A stretch of DNA of 41,711 nucleotides, taken from positions 1 to 41,711 of the forward strand of contig NZ_JAFUAG010000016.1 in the NCBI RefSeq assembly GCF_017464355.1, written 5' to 3'. Positions 34,341 to 41,711 of this stretch are shown piece after piece. Position 1 is the stretch's first letter, and every line of letters begins with the position of its first letter. Source of the stretch: Ruminococcus sp. (GTDB taxonomy: Bacteria > Bacillota > Clostridia > Oscillospirales > Ruminococcaceae). The translations under genes and the position numbers were made by a program. The notes beneath the pieces are model-generated. The model ran no database searches and had not been told where the DNA came from. It worked only from the letters and a program-made list of their open reading frames with translations.

Positions 34341-36416
34341 TTACTTTGTGATCTCTGTGCTTGCGCAGGTCTTGCCTGTCAGCTTTGCACTGAGTTCATC
34401 GGGCTGCTGGGTGCCTGCGTAGAGGGTGAACTTACTGCCGAACACCTTTCTTTCGCCCTTATCATCAACGGCGGTGAAGACTTTCTCGGGTATGTCGATC
34501 TCGATAGTCTTCTTTTCGCCCTCGGCAAGCTTGATGCGCTTGAAGCCGCAGAGGGAGGTATTGGGCACTGCCTGCTCGCAGTAGTCCTTCATGTACAGCT
34601 CGATGATATCCTCTGCTGCCTTGCCTTTGTTTTCGGCAGTGACGATAGCCTTGCCGTTTTCGTACCTGACATCGGTGACGGTGATACCGCCGTAGCTCAG
34701 GCCATAGCCGAAGGGATAGAGGATATTCTCGGTGGTATAGCGGTATGTTCTGCCCTGCATGGAATAATCGGTGAAATCGGGGAGCTTATCGGTATCCTCA
34801 TAGAAGGTCACGGGCAGCTTGCCTGAGGGTGAAACATCACCGAAGAGGACTTCTGCCAGAGCCTTGCCGCCCTCGGCACCGGGATAGAATGCGTGGATAA
34901 GGGCATCGGGCCTGCTTTCGGTATTGATAGCGGAGCCTGCGCATACCACGGTAACGGTGGGCTTGCCCAGAGCCATGATCTTCTGCACCAGTGTTCTCTG
35001 GGGAGGGGGGAGGGTCAGGCCGTTCTTGTCGCCTGAGGAGAACTCGTTGCCTGTATCGCCCTCTTCGCCTTCGATAGTGGCGTCAAGGCCGACGCAGAGG
35101 ATAACGAGGTCGGAATTCTTGGCGGCAGCCATAGCCTCGGCATAGCGGTCGCCTTCAAGGGAGAGGCCTGAAACGCTCTTTTTATAGAGGTGGCAGCCCT
35201 CGGCGAAGATGACCCTGCCGTCAAATCTGTCCTGGATACCGTTAAGGAAAGTGGTATATCTGTCAGAGAGGCCGTTATAGTTACCTTCGAGGGCAGTTCT
35301 GCTATCGGAGTTGGGGCCTATGACAGCTATAGTTTTATACTTCTTTTCATCGAGGGGGAGAATGCCGTTATTTTCCAGCAGGACGAGGGACTTCTCGGCG
35401 CACTCGAGGGACAGAGCCTTATGCTCGGCGCAGGCCACCTGACTGTAGGGGATATCATCGAAGTCGGTATGCTTATCGAACATACCAAGTCTCATACGGG
35501 TACGCATGAGGTGTACGCAGGCGGTACGGATATCCTCCTTGGTGACAAGACCCTTTTCGAGGGCAGCCAGGAGGTTCTGGTAGGTGCAGCCGCAGTTTAC
35601 GTCGCAGCCTGCTTTAAGAGCCATGGCGGCGGATTCGACCGCATTGGAAGTTACCATATGATGCTCATGGAAATCTCTGATAGCCCAGCAGTCGGAAACG
35701 AAGTAGCCGTCGAATTCCCACTCCTTCAGCTTATCCATGAGGAAGCTGCTGGCGCAGGCGGGTTCGCCGTTTACGCGGTTATAGGCGCCCATGACGCTTT
35801 CCACCTTAGCCTCTTTAACGAGGGCTTCAAAGGCGGGGAGGTAGGTCTCCTCCATATCCTTGGGGGTAGCCTTAGCGTCGAACTCATGGCGGATAGCCTC
35901 GGGGCCGCTGTGTACGGCGAAGTGCTTGGCGCAGGCAGCGGCTTTCATTATTTTGCCGTCACCCTGGAGACCTCTTACAACGGCCTTGCCGTTTTGGGCG
36001 GTGAGGAAGGGGTCTTCGCCGAAGGTCTCGTGACCTCTGCCCCAGCGGGGGTCACGGAAGATATTTATGTTGGGTGCCCAGAGGGTAAGACCCTTATATA
36101 TATCGCGGTCGCCCTCCTTGGTATACTCGTTATACTTTGCTCTGGCTTCCTCGGAAGTTACCTCGGCGGTCTTACGGGTAAGCTCGTCATCGAACATAGC
36201 TGCAAGGCCGATGGCCTGGGGGAACATGGTGGCAACGCCTGAACGTGCCAGGCCGTGGATACCCTCGTTCCACCAGTTATAGGCAGGTATGCCCAGTCTT
36301 TCAACGGCAGGTGCGTCATATCTCAGCTGACTGGCCTGCTCTTCTGTAGTCATTTCATCTGTGAGTGCTTCGGCTCTTTCCTCCACCGAAAGGGACTCGT
36401 CCAAATATTTTTTCAT
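34341..36416 (-). CDS. GH3 family beta-glycosidase (beta-xylosidase or beta-glucosidase), cytoplasmic
   Basis: A 691-residue glycoside hydrolase family 3 enzyme releasing terminal beta-linked sugars from oligosaccharides. There is no signal peptide, so it acts on imported oligosaccharides. Landmarks are NWWNEGIHGLARSGVATMFP (about 44-62), RDPRWGRGHETFGEDP, CAKHFAVHSG with the Lys-His substrate contacts, and the nucleophile Asp242 in YFVSDCWAI. The second domain carries EGEEGDTGNEFSSGD, where the acid/base Glu is expected. A C-terminal FnIII-like domain ends in the family pattern. The NWWNE and GxATxFPQAIGLAA signatures are most like bacterial beta-xylosidases, but substrate cannot be set by eye. 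Start at 36416 has GGAGG 6 bp upstream. It follows the mutarotase-like gene by 100 bp in one operon. Confidence 0.9.
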   Translation of the reverse strand: MKKYLDESLSVEERAEALTDEMTTEEQASQLRYDAPAVERLGIPAYNWWNEGIHGLARSGVATMFPQAIGLAAMFDDELTRKTAEVTSEEARAKYNEYTKEGDRDIYKGLTLWAPNINIFRDPRWGRGHETFGEDPFLTAQNGKAVVRGLQGDGKIMKAAACAKHFAVHSGPEAIRHEFDAKATPKDMEETYLPAFEALVKEAKVESVMGAYNRVNGEPACASSFLMDKLKEWEFDGYFVSDCWAIRDFHEHHMVTSNAVESAAMALKAGCDVNCGCTYQNLLAALEKGLVTKEDIRTACVHLMRTRMRLGMFDKHTDFDDIPYSQVACAEHKALSLECAEKSLVLLENNGILPLDEKKYKTIAVIGPNSDSRTALEGNYNGLSDRYTTFLNGIQDRFDGRVIFAEGCHLYKKSVSGLSLEGDRYAEAMAAAKNSDLVILCVGLDATIEGEEGDTGNEFSSGDKNGLTLPPPQRTLVQKIMALGKPTVTVVCAGSAINTESRPDALIHAFYPGAEGGKALAEVLFGDVSPSGKLPVTFYEDTDKLPDFTDYSMQGRTYRYTTENILYPFGYGLSYGGITVTDVRYENGKAIVTAENKGKAAEDIIELYMKDYCEQAVPNTSLCGFKRIKLAEGEKKTIEIDIPEKVFTAVDDKGERKVFGSKFTLYAGTQQPDELSAKLTGKTCASTEITK

Positions 36417-36516
36417 GCTTATCCTCCATGGGGTCAAATTTTTTTGTTCTGCCTGCCGCTTTGGCGGATACGGCAGCCGTGATGACAGCGGTACTGCGGT
36501 ATATATATGAGGGGCT

Positions 36517-37416
36517 TTACTTGCCCACTGCTGTTCTTATCTTATCGAGGTCGGGCTCGATATCACCTGTGTTGTCCAGCAGGTGCCAGGTCTCGGTGAC
36601 TTCGGTGGTCTCGCCAGGCTGATACTTACGCTTTTCACCCAGTATCTCGCACTCTAAGAATCTGTTATTGGTATACATCTCGAAGTTGCAGGAATAATCG
36701 GGGTATTCTACGAACTGATAATCCCCGAAGCACTTGACGAAGATCTGCTCATTGACGGCATAGGCTGCGAAGCCGTCCTCAACATTGAAGCCTGCCTTGA
36801 AGGCGCCCTGAATGAACTTATCCTGTCTGATACGGGCATACTCATTGGTCAGCTTGAAGCGGGGGTCATTGATATCGGAGTAATCCCACAGGCTCATGAC
36901 CCTGTTGGGGAGGTAGCCCGATCTTCTGGTACACATGGGTATCACGGCGGTGCCGCCTGCGGTAAGGCCTGTGATGGACCAGAGGGCGAAATCTGCCTCT
37001 TTATCGCCGACATTTGTAATGCTCTGGGTTATTTGAGCCACTGCCTTTTCGGGGTCAAGCTTAACTGTTGTACGCAGCTGCTTGCCGAAGGGGGTAGCGG
37101 GGGGCGTGAAGGTGACGGTATCGCCTTCGGCCTTATATTCAACGGGTGCTTCATCGGGGTAGTAGGTCTCGGGAAGGAGTTCGGGTGCGACCCAGAGCCT
37201 GTGTCCGCCGCGGTTGCGCCAGGTACCGTAGCCTTCCACATCTACAGTGAAGACCTGTTCGGTATCTTCAAGCATGACATTTTCCTTGCCCTTGCGGGAG
37301 AAATATATGACTCTTGGTCCGAATTCTACAGTTACGGCCAGTGTGCAGGCATCGTTCTCGATGAACACGCATTTGCCGTAGCTTTTATATTCCTTTTCCG
37401 AAATACTAACGCTCAT
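36517..37416 (-). CDS. Mutarotase-like / DUF4380-type carbohydrate protein
   Basis: A 299-residue beta-sandwich protein without signal peptide. The opening VEFGPRVIYFSRKGKENVMLE and the segment GHRLWVAPE resemble DUF4380 and aldose-1-epimerase-like (galactose mutarotase) folds, with the His/Arg and Trp that usually line the sugar site. GGAGG lies 7 bp before the ATG. It is the first gene after the promoter at 37477-37505 and heads the GH3 operon, opposite an AraC regulator. A role in handling the sugar released by GH3, such as anomer conversion, is plausible but unproven. Confidence 0.7.
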   Translation of the reverse strand: MSVSISEKEYKSYGKCVFIENDACTLAVTVEFGPRVIYFSRKGKENVMLEDTEQVFTVDVEGYGTWRNRGGHRLWVAPELLPETYYPDEAPVEYKAEGDTVTFTPPATPFGKQLRTTVKLDPEKAVAQITQSITNVGDKEADFALWSITGLTAGGTAVIPMCTRRSGYLPNRVMSLWDYSDINDPRFKLTNEYARIRQDKFIQGAFKAGFNVEDGFAAYAVNEQIFVKCFGDYQFVEYPDYSCNFEMYTNNRFLECEILGEKRKYQPGETTEVTETWHLLDNTGDIEPDLDKIRTAVGK

Positions 37417-37463
37417 AACAGCACCTCCGAAATATTCTTGTGGTCATGAAGACCTTATTATCC

Positions 37464-37505
37464 TAGTGTAATAGGAATTATACACTATATTCACATTTTT
37501 TGCAA
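37464..37505 (-). promoter_or_regulatory. Promoter and operator of the mutarotase/GH3 operon
   Basis: On the minus strand TTGCAA (37500-37505), 17 bp, TATAAT (37477-37482). An inverted repeat TAGTGTA (37464-37470) / TACACTA (37481-37487) overlaps the -10 and transcription start. It is a candidate site for the divergent AraC regulator or another repressor. Confidence 0.75.
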
Positions 37506-37589
37506 CTCAATTCTTGCGTTATCGGTCACAAATATTGCTTATTTACATAAAATTTTTATGTAAATTTATAAAAATCTCTGTTTAATATA

Positions 37590-37618
37590 TTGAAAAAATT
37601 GAAGTGTTGTGGTATAAT
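37590..37618 (+). promoter_or_regulatory. Promoter of the AraC-family gene
   Basis: TTGAAA (37590-37595), 17 bp, TATAAT (37613-37618). It is divergent from the operon promoter about 85 bp away. Confidence 0.8.
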
Positions 37619-37734
37619 ATGAAATAGGGTACAGCAATTTTTCGTTTATTGGTGTATTGAAAAATTGTTTTGGAATTTTTTGTTAAGAAATGCCTGTCGG
37701 GTGGAAACGGCAAGGCACAGACGGGGGATATAAT

Positions 37735-38589
37735 ATGATAGTACATCTTGACGGTGATTTTGAGACAGTTGACTATGTCGAGAACCGAAGCGTCCTGATC
37801 TACGACAATGTGGATAATGAGGAGTATCCTATCCACTGGCACAACGCCATTGAGATAGTTATGCCGCTGACCAACAGCTATGTGATGATGTGCGACGGCA
37901 AGACCTACGAGCTTCACGAGAGGGACATACTTATAGTGCCTGCGGGTACGCTGCATTCCATGAAGGCGCAGCCCGGGCGCAGGCTCATCATGCTTTTTGA
38001 CAACCGCAGCATAAGCTCGAACCCTGCGTTATACGACTTATACTCGGTACTGAAATCGCCTGTGATGATAGGCGAGGATTATGATGAGGAGCTGCGGATC
38101 TCCCTGGGCAACCTTATTAAGGAGATATACACCCTGTACAGCAACTTTGATGTGCTTTCGGAGGTATACATTTACGTCAAGCTGCTGACGCTTCTGGCGA
38201 GGATAAAGGAGAACCAGATCAGCGCTGTGAAGTATGACGACGAGAAGTACATGGAGAAGTTCGGAAGCATAATAAAGTACATCGAGCAGAACTATATGTA
38301 CAACATAACCCTGGACGATCTGGCGAAGATGGCGGGGTACAGCAAGTATCATTTCTCGCGCATATTCAAGAAATACAGCCGCACCACCTTTATAAGCTTT
38401 CTGAACCACAGGCGTATCAAGGCGGCGGAGATGCTTTTGCTGGACGAGAACATCTCGGTGACTGAGGCGGCCATGCAGGTAGGTTTTTCCAGCCTGACCA
38501 CTTTCAACCGTGTTTTCCGCGAGATCAAGGGCTGCACGCCCACGGAGTTCCGCAAGCTTTACAAGCTGACCAACGTCACAGGGGAGTAG
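37735..38589 (+). CDS. AraC-family transcriptional regulator
   Basis: A 284-residue regulator. The N-terminal part is a cupin-like effector domain (HWHNAIEIVMPL and IVPAGTLHSMK). The C-terminal 100 residues hold two helix-turn-helix motifs: ITLDDLAKMAGYSKYHFSRIFKKY and ISVTEAAMQVGFSSLTTFNRVFRE, closed by CTPTEFRKLY. It is divergent from the mutarotase/GH3 operon and probably activates it in response to a sugar. ATG at 37735 follows GGGGGA at 7 bp; the longer frame from 37690 lacks a ribosome site. Confidence 0.92.
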   Translation: MIVHLDGDFETVDYVENRSVLIYDNVDNEEYPIHWHNAIEIVMPLTNSYVMMCDGKTYELHERDILIVPAGTLHSMKAQPGRRLIMLFDNRSISSNPALYDLYSVLKSPVMIGEDYDEELRISLGNLIKEIYTLYSNFDVLSEVYIYVKLLTLLARIKENQISAVKYDDEKYMEKFGSIIKYIEQNYMYNITLDDLAKMAGYSKYHFSRIFKKYSRTTFISFLNHRRIKAAEMLLLDENISVTEAAMQVGFSSLTTFNRVFREIKGCTPTEFRKLYKLTNVTGE

Positions 38590-38593
38590 GTTT

Positions 38594-38625
38594 AATTCAT
38601 AATTCATAATGCATAATTCATAATT
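38594..38625. repeat. AATTCAT heptamer repeats
   Basis: Four tandem heptamers (AATTCAT, AATTCAT, AATGCAT, AATTCAT) just after the AraC stop. Short pieces of the same motif occur at 8914-8924, where they supply the end and stop codon of the zinc-ribbon gene, at about 9109, and in degenerate form at about 16993-17020. Always at gene ends. Confidence 0.7.
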
Positions 38626-38665
38626 GTTGACATGGGCGAGGGTTTTTGTTTGTTCCATGCAGGCT

Positions 38666-38700
38666 GCGGTCGTTCCCGATTACGGGGGCGGCCGTTTTTT
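38666..38700 (+). terminator. Terminator of the AraC gene
   Basis: CGGTCGTTCCCG pairs with CGGGGGCGGCCG through several G-U pairs around ATTA, then TTTTTT. Confidence 0.75.
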
Positions 38701-38740
38701 ATAATGTATGCTCGTCGGCGGGGGCAATGGAATAAAATAG

Positions 38741-38775
38741 AAGCGGTCGTTTCCCTTTTGACGGGGGCGGCCGCT
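38741..38775 (-). terminator. Terminator of the two-component operon
   Basis: A 14-bp stem (AAGCGGCCGCCCCC with GGAAACGACCGCTT on the minus strand, with mismatches at weak positions) followed by CTATTTTATT. It lies about 100 bp after the kinase stop. Confidence 0.6.
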
Positions 38776-38871
38776 TGTGTTCAGTGCAATTGTTTGTAAA
38801 GCGTTTGCGCAGTTCTCAGGGTGCGGCGTGAAAAATGTGATACACGACCTTCTCCCCTGTGAAATTGCGGA

Positions 38872-40242
38872 TCACTTCATCATACCTTCGGTCTGGTAGG
38901 GGAGTTCGACTACGAAGACTACGCCGCCTTCAAAGGGGTTGTCTACGGTTATCTTGCCGTCGGCCAGATCGACTATGCGCTTGACGAGGGCAAGACCCAG
39001 GCCGTTGCCTTCGGTGGCACGGGAACGGTCGCCCTGATAGAATTTCTCGAATATCTTGTCCTTCTTATCGGCGGGTATCTGGGGGCCGTTATCCCATATT
39101 TTGGCAACTATGCCCATTTCGCCGCGGAAGAGGTTGACCTTTATCTTGCCGCCCTGGGGGGTGAATTTTATGGCATTGTTGATGATGTTCTGCCATATCT
39201 GCCCCATGAGGTCCTCATTGCCCACATAGAGGATATCTTCAAGCTCGATATCCATATCGATATCTTTTTTCGACCACTCGGGTTCAAGCATAACTATGAT
39301 CTTGCGTATCTGCTCATCGATACCGAAGCGCTTCTTCTTGCCGATGGTGGTCTGGTTCTCAAGCTTGGTAAGGTTGAGGATATTGGAAGAGAGCTTGGAA
39401 AGACGGGAGGTTTCGTCAATGATTATCTGGGTATACTCAGCACGGTCTGCGGGGGAGAGGGCGGGGTCCTGCAAAAGCTTGGCGAAGCCTTGAATGGAAG
39501 CCAGGGGTGTCTTGAACTCGTGGGACACATTGGAGATGAAGTCACCGCGGAGGGTCTCGATACCCGAAAGCTCCTGAGCCATTTTATTGAAGTTGCGCTG
39601 GAGGGTGCCGTACTCATCGGAGCCGTTCTCACGGACACGGACGGAGAAATTCCCTCGGGCGACCTCGGAGGTAGCCATACTCAGGTCATGGATAGGCTGG
39701 AGCATGGTACGTCCCACAAAGGTAGTTATAATGGTACCCAGAAGGATACTGGAGATGAAGGCGATGATAGTGATGAAATTGACGACCCAGTAGATATTCT
39801 CACTGTTGAAGTTGCTTATGATCACATATTTGCTGCCTATTTTGGTTATCATCTCGGCACGGGGGACTATGCCTTCGGTATTGATGACGTAGCCTGTAGA
39901 GTCAAGCTCGGGTTTATAGAACTTGACTTTTTCATCGGTCTTTTTCAGAGACTTGACATCGTAGGCGGAGGTGTTCAGCAGGCTGATGATCTTATCGTAG
40001 TCATAGCCTTCTCTTTCAAGCTCGATAGCCGAATTGGCGAAAGCAGTCAGCTGGGACTTGGAATTCTCCCGCATTATAGGGCTGAAGATGAGCAGCAGTA
40101 TGCTTATGGAGATACTGGCTGAGATGAACATGACGATGAAGAACATCATGGCCAGCTTGAACTGCATGGTCATGCGCTGCTTGGGCTGGTGCTTAAGGTT
40201 CTGCACTGCTTTGTTGACGGTATTTTTAACTTGCTTCTTCAC
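38872..40242 (-). CDS. Sensor histidine kinase
   Basis: A 456-residue membrane kinase. Helices lie at about residues 27-53 and 151-176, enclosing a 97-residue extracellular sensor domain. A HAMP linker follows (about 177-229), then the HisKA box VSHEFKTPLASIQGF with His241, and an ATPase domain with NIINNAIKFTPQGG (N box), KIWDNGPQI (G1) and GNGLGLALVKRIV (G2). The start is GTG overlapping the regulator's stop as GTGA. That tight coupling fixes its partner. The sensor domain does not reveal the signal. Confidence 0.93.
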   Translation of the reverse strand: MKKQVKNTVNKAVQNLKHQPKQRMTMQFKLAMMFFIVMFISASISISILLLIFSPIMRENSKSQLTAFANSAIELEREGYDYDKIISLLNTSAYDVKSLKKTDEKVKFYKPELDSTGYVINTEGIVPRAEMITKIGSKYVIISNFNSENIYWVVNFITIIAFISSILLGTIITTFVGRTMLQPIHDLSMATSEVARGNFSVRVRENGSDEYGTLQRNFNKMAQELSGIETLRGDFISNVSHEFKTPLASIQGFAKLLQDPALSPADRAEYTQIIIDETSRLSKLSSNILNLTKLENQTTIGKKKRFGIDEQIRKIIVMLEPEWSKKDIDMDIELEDILYVGNEDLMGQIWQNIINNAIKFTPQGGKIKVNLFRGEMGIVAKIWDNGPQIPADKKDKIFEKFYQGDRSRATEGNGLGLALVKRIVDLADGKITVDNPFEGGVVFVVELPYQTEGMMK

Positions 40243-40913
40243 TGTTTTACCGCCTTATAGCCCAGACCTCTTACCGTGACGATGGAGAAAGCATCGGCGT
40301 TGCCGTAGCGTTCACGGAGGCGCTTGATATGGACGTCTACCGTTCGCTCGTCCACGTCTTTATCCATGCCCCACAGTTCATCAAGGAGCTGGCGGCGGGT
40401 AAAGATCTTATTGGGATAGGAGAGCAGCTTGAAGAGCAGCTTGAACTCCATCTGGGGGATAGTTTCGCCCGGCTGGCCGTCAAAGGCGACGGTCTGAGCA
40501 TCGTAGTCAAGGACGCAGTTGCCCACGGTCATGGTATGCTCGCTGGCAAGCTTGGAGCGTTTGAGTAGGGCGCCTACGCGGAGTATCATCTCATTGATAT
40601 CTATGGGCTTTACCATATAGTCATCGGTGCCTGCATCGAAGCCCACCTTTTTATCCTCGAAGCTTTCCTTGGCAGTTACCATTATAATAGGCATCTGGAA
40701 ATCAGCTGCACGCAGCTGGCGGGTAAGTTCGTAGCCGTCCATATTGGGCATCATTATATCAGAGATTATCAGGTCGATGTTGGTCTTTTCCAGCATATCC
40801 AGGGCTTCGACACCGTCACTGGCGGTGAAGGGCTGGTAGCCGTTCTGCTTGAGGGCTGCGCTCATCAGGCGGCGCAGGCTGGCATCGTCTTCGACAACAA
40901 GTATCTGGAACAT
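40239..40913 (-). CDS. OmpR/PhoB-family response regulator
   Basis: A 224-residue regulator. The receiver domain has acidic residues near 9-10 (VVEDD), the phospho-acceptor Asp52 in IISDIMMPNMDG, and the conserved Lys in MVTAKE. The winged-helix DNA-binding domain runs from about 127 (MEFKLLFKLLSYPNKIFTR, then DERTVDVHIKRLRERYG, then TVRGLGYK). The family binds direct repeats with an 11-bp period, and such repeats (TTAACA-N5-TTTACA, TTCATG-N5-TTCACA) lie upstream. Start at 40913 was chosen because the family begins at QILVVEDD; AAAGGACAG is the nearest ribosome site. Confidence 0.94.
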   Translation of the reverse strand: MFQILVVEDDASLRRLMSAALKQNGYQPFTASDGVEALDMLEKTNIDLIISDIMMPNMDGYELTRQLRAADFQMPIIMVTAKESFEDKKVGFDAGTDDYMVKPIDINEMILRVGALLKRSKLASEHTMTVGNCVLDYDAQTVAFDGQPGETIPQMEFKLLFKLLSYPNKIFTRRQLLDELWGMDKDVDERTVDVHIKRLRERYGNADAFSIVTVRGLGYKAVKQ

Positions 40914-40987
40914 AAGTATCACTGTCCTTTCTGTGTGTGATATGTATAAAAAACTGTGTACAACATTCAAAATCTTCTCCAATTTAG

Positions 40988-41016
40988 ATTATACTCCAAA
41001 TCAGCGCCCATTGCAA
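40988..41016 (-). promoter_or_regulatory. Promoter of the two-component operon
   Basis: On the minus strand TTGCAA (41011-41016), 17 bp, TATAAT (40988-40993). Confidence 0.8.
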
Positions 41017-41031
41017 ACACTTTCGGTGGTG

Positions 41032-41048
41032 TTAACAAAACATTTACA
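41032..41048. promoter_or_regulatory. PhoB/PhoP-like direct repeat upstream of the regulator gene
   Basis: TTAACA (41032-41037), 5 bp, TTTACA (41043-41048), an 11-bp period that matches the Pho box pattern TT(A/T/C)ACA-N5-TT(A/T/C)ACA known from Bacillus. It lies about 50-67 bp upstream of the expected start of the two-component operon, a usual place for autoregulation. Confidence 0.55.
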
Positions 41049-41232
41049 AAATTATTTTGGAGCGAGTTCACATTGGGGAGGGGGCTGCGTACAAAATTTA
41101 TGCTATGGGAGTTCATAAAAAATGCGATTTTGAAAATAAAATGGGAACGATTTCGCATTGTTGCACAAAGATTTCGTCTGAATTTTGTGAGATACGCAGA
41201 AAAATTGCCGTTTTGGCAAATGGTTTTGATAG

Positions 41233-41264
41233 TTCATGTTCGGTTCACATTGGGGTGTTATTAT
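41233..41264 (+). promoter_or_regulatory. Promoter P1 with Pho-box-like direct repeat
   Basis: TTCATG (41233-41238), TTCGG, TTCACA (41244-41249), then 9 bp and TATTAT (41259-41264). There is no -35 box; the hexamers take its place, as in activator-dependent PhoB-type promoters. It points into the hairpin-rich region 41271-41586. Confidence 0.6.
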
Positions 41265-41270
41265 ACAACC

Positions 41271-41586
41271 ACAGTAAGAGATACAGAGTTTGGAGAAGCG
41301 GTAAAGCCTAGTGTCCGGCGAAACCCCAACTCTATGAATTTAGAAGTTTTCCCTCGCGCGATCCCCCAAGTCGCACTTCACTGAACATTAGGTTTTACCG
41401 CTTCTCTGAATAAGATAAAAGAAGATCCCTCCGGATCATCTTATTGGTGCTCGGCAAAGCTTGTGAACCGCCGAAACTTGTAGGTTTTGCCGATCATCAA
41501 ATCCCTTTCATAATTCTATAAGAAAATTAATGCTCATTTCACGCCGAAGAAGAAATGGGTATTAATTTTCTTATAGGGGTGTTTTT
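41271..41586 (+). ncRNA. Putative structured RNA with four strong hairpins
   Basis: No convincing reading frame, but dense structure. H1: 41293-41314 pairs with 41385-41406, 22 bp with two G-U pairs, enclosing 70 nt with two small hairpins. H2: 41409-41445, AATAAGAT with ATCTTATT and GATCC with GGATC inside. H3: TCGGCAAAGCTT (41451-41462) with AGGTTTTGCCGA (41482-41493). H4: 41516-41531 pairs perfectly with 41561-41576 (16 bp) plus CATTTC/GAAATG, then TTTTT at 41582-41586, which may be the terminator. H1 and H3 are related (CGGYAAAGC and AGGTTTTRCCG arms, with CGGCGAAAC and CGCCGAAAC inside). I do not recognise a known RNA family. It could also be a long leader of a gene beyond the window. 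Confidence 0.5.
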
Positions 41587-41659
41587 CTGAAAGGGCGGTA
41601 TATGGGGGATTAAAACGTTTGAAAATTTTTTTGAGAAAATCCAAAAAAGTGGGCTAAAG

Positions 41660-41691
41660 TTCATGTTCGGTTCACACAGGGGTGGTATAGT
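41660..41691 (+). promoter_or_regulatory. Promoter P2, near-copy of P1
   Basis: TTCATG (41660-41665), TTCGG, TTCACA (41671-41676), 9 bp, TATAGT (41686-41691): the same hexamers, spacer and geometry as P1. It drives something to the right of the window. Confidence 0.6.
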
Positions 41692-41711
41692 ATAAGTACA
41701 GTAAAGGAAAA

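Noticed and set aside
40956-41384. Open frame of 142 codons in the terminal non-coding region
   Set aside because: It runs through promoter motifs and the H1 stem, has no good ribosome site and an improbable composition; the structured-RNA reading fits better.
41293-41406. SRP RNA or 6S RNA
   Set aside because: The SRP core (GGTCAGGTCCGGAAGGAAGCAGC type) is absent, and the fold with a 70-nt branched loop and a second related stem does not match the 6S bubble design as I know it.

Overview
The window looks like a chromosomal segment of a rumen or gut Ruminococcus-type Firmicute (Clostridia). The main evidence is a 2481-residue secreted protein ending in a type I dockerin of Ruminococcus style. 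Consensus sigma-A promoters (TTGACA-17-TATAAT), strong GGAGG ribosome sites and a cytoplasmic GH3 glycosidase fit this. No rRNA, tRNA or CRISPR array was found.

Layout. (1) 1-1664: a large serine recombinase, apparently the end of an integrated element. It abuts a broken ABC permease gene (1689-2551) that lacks its 3' part and also carries a frameshifting 11-bp tandem duplication. (2) 2548-4933, minus strand: the rest of that operon (FtsX-like permease, ATPase, lipoprotein), with its promoter at 5111-5139. (3) 5513-7159, minus strand: rsmG, a DUF6465-type protein with a histone-H1-like Lys/Ala tail, and HU. (4) 7693-8922: a double zinc-ribbon membrane protein. (5) 9130-15937: uvrB with a LexA-like box, a GT39-like membrane protein, and uvrA. 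(6) 16545-19014: an XRE-type regulator under operator-like palindromes, four small membrane proteins and a five-unit 77-bp tandem repeat. (7) 19237-24663: an 1808-residue membrane protein built of about nine ~106-114-residue repeats behind a switch-like leader. (8) 24927-32372: the giant dockerin protein with 26 immunoglobulin-like repeats. (9) 32656-34074, minus strand: a trypsin-like protein that has lost its catalytic His. (10) 34341-38589: GH3 glycosidase plus mutarotase-like protein, divergent from an AraC regulator. (11) 38872-40913, minus strand: an OmpR-type two-component system. (12) 40914-41711: no convincing gene, but two near-identical promoters with PhoB/PhoP-like direct repeats and a chain of strong RNA hairpins.

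A family of ~100-bp palindromic elements runs through the window (six copies). Four copies have perfect 8-bp target duplications and constant terminal bases, which marks them as a non-autonomous transposable element (MITE). They sit at gene edges: in the leader of the lipoprotein/ABC operon, on both sides of rsmG, upstream of the XRE gene, upstream of a membrane-protein gene, and between the giant dockerin gene and its terminator.

The strongest candidates for something undescribed are the putative structured RNA at 41271-41586 behind a Pho-box-like promoter, the MITE family, the pseudo-protease fusion at 32656-34074 and the two giant repeat proteins. All functional calls rest on reading motifs by eye; no database search was possible.
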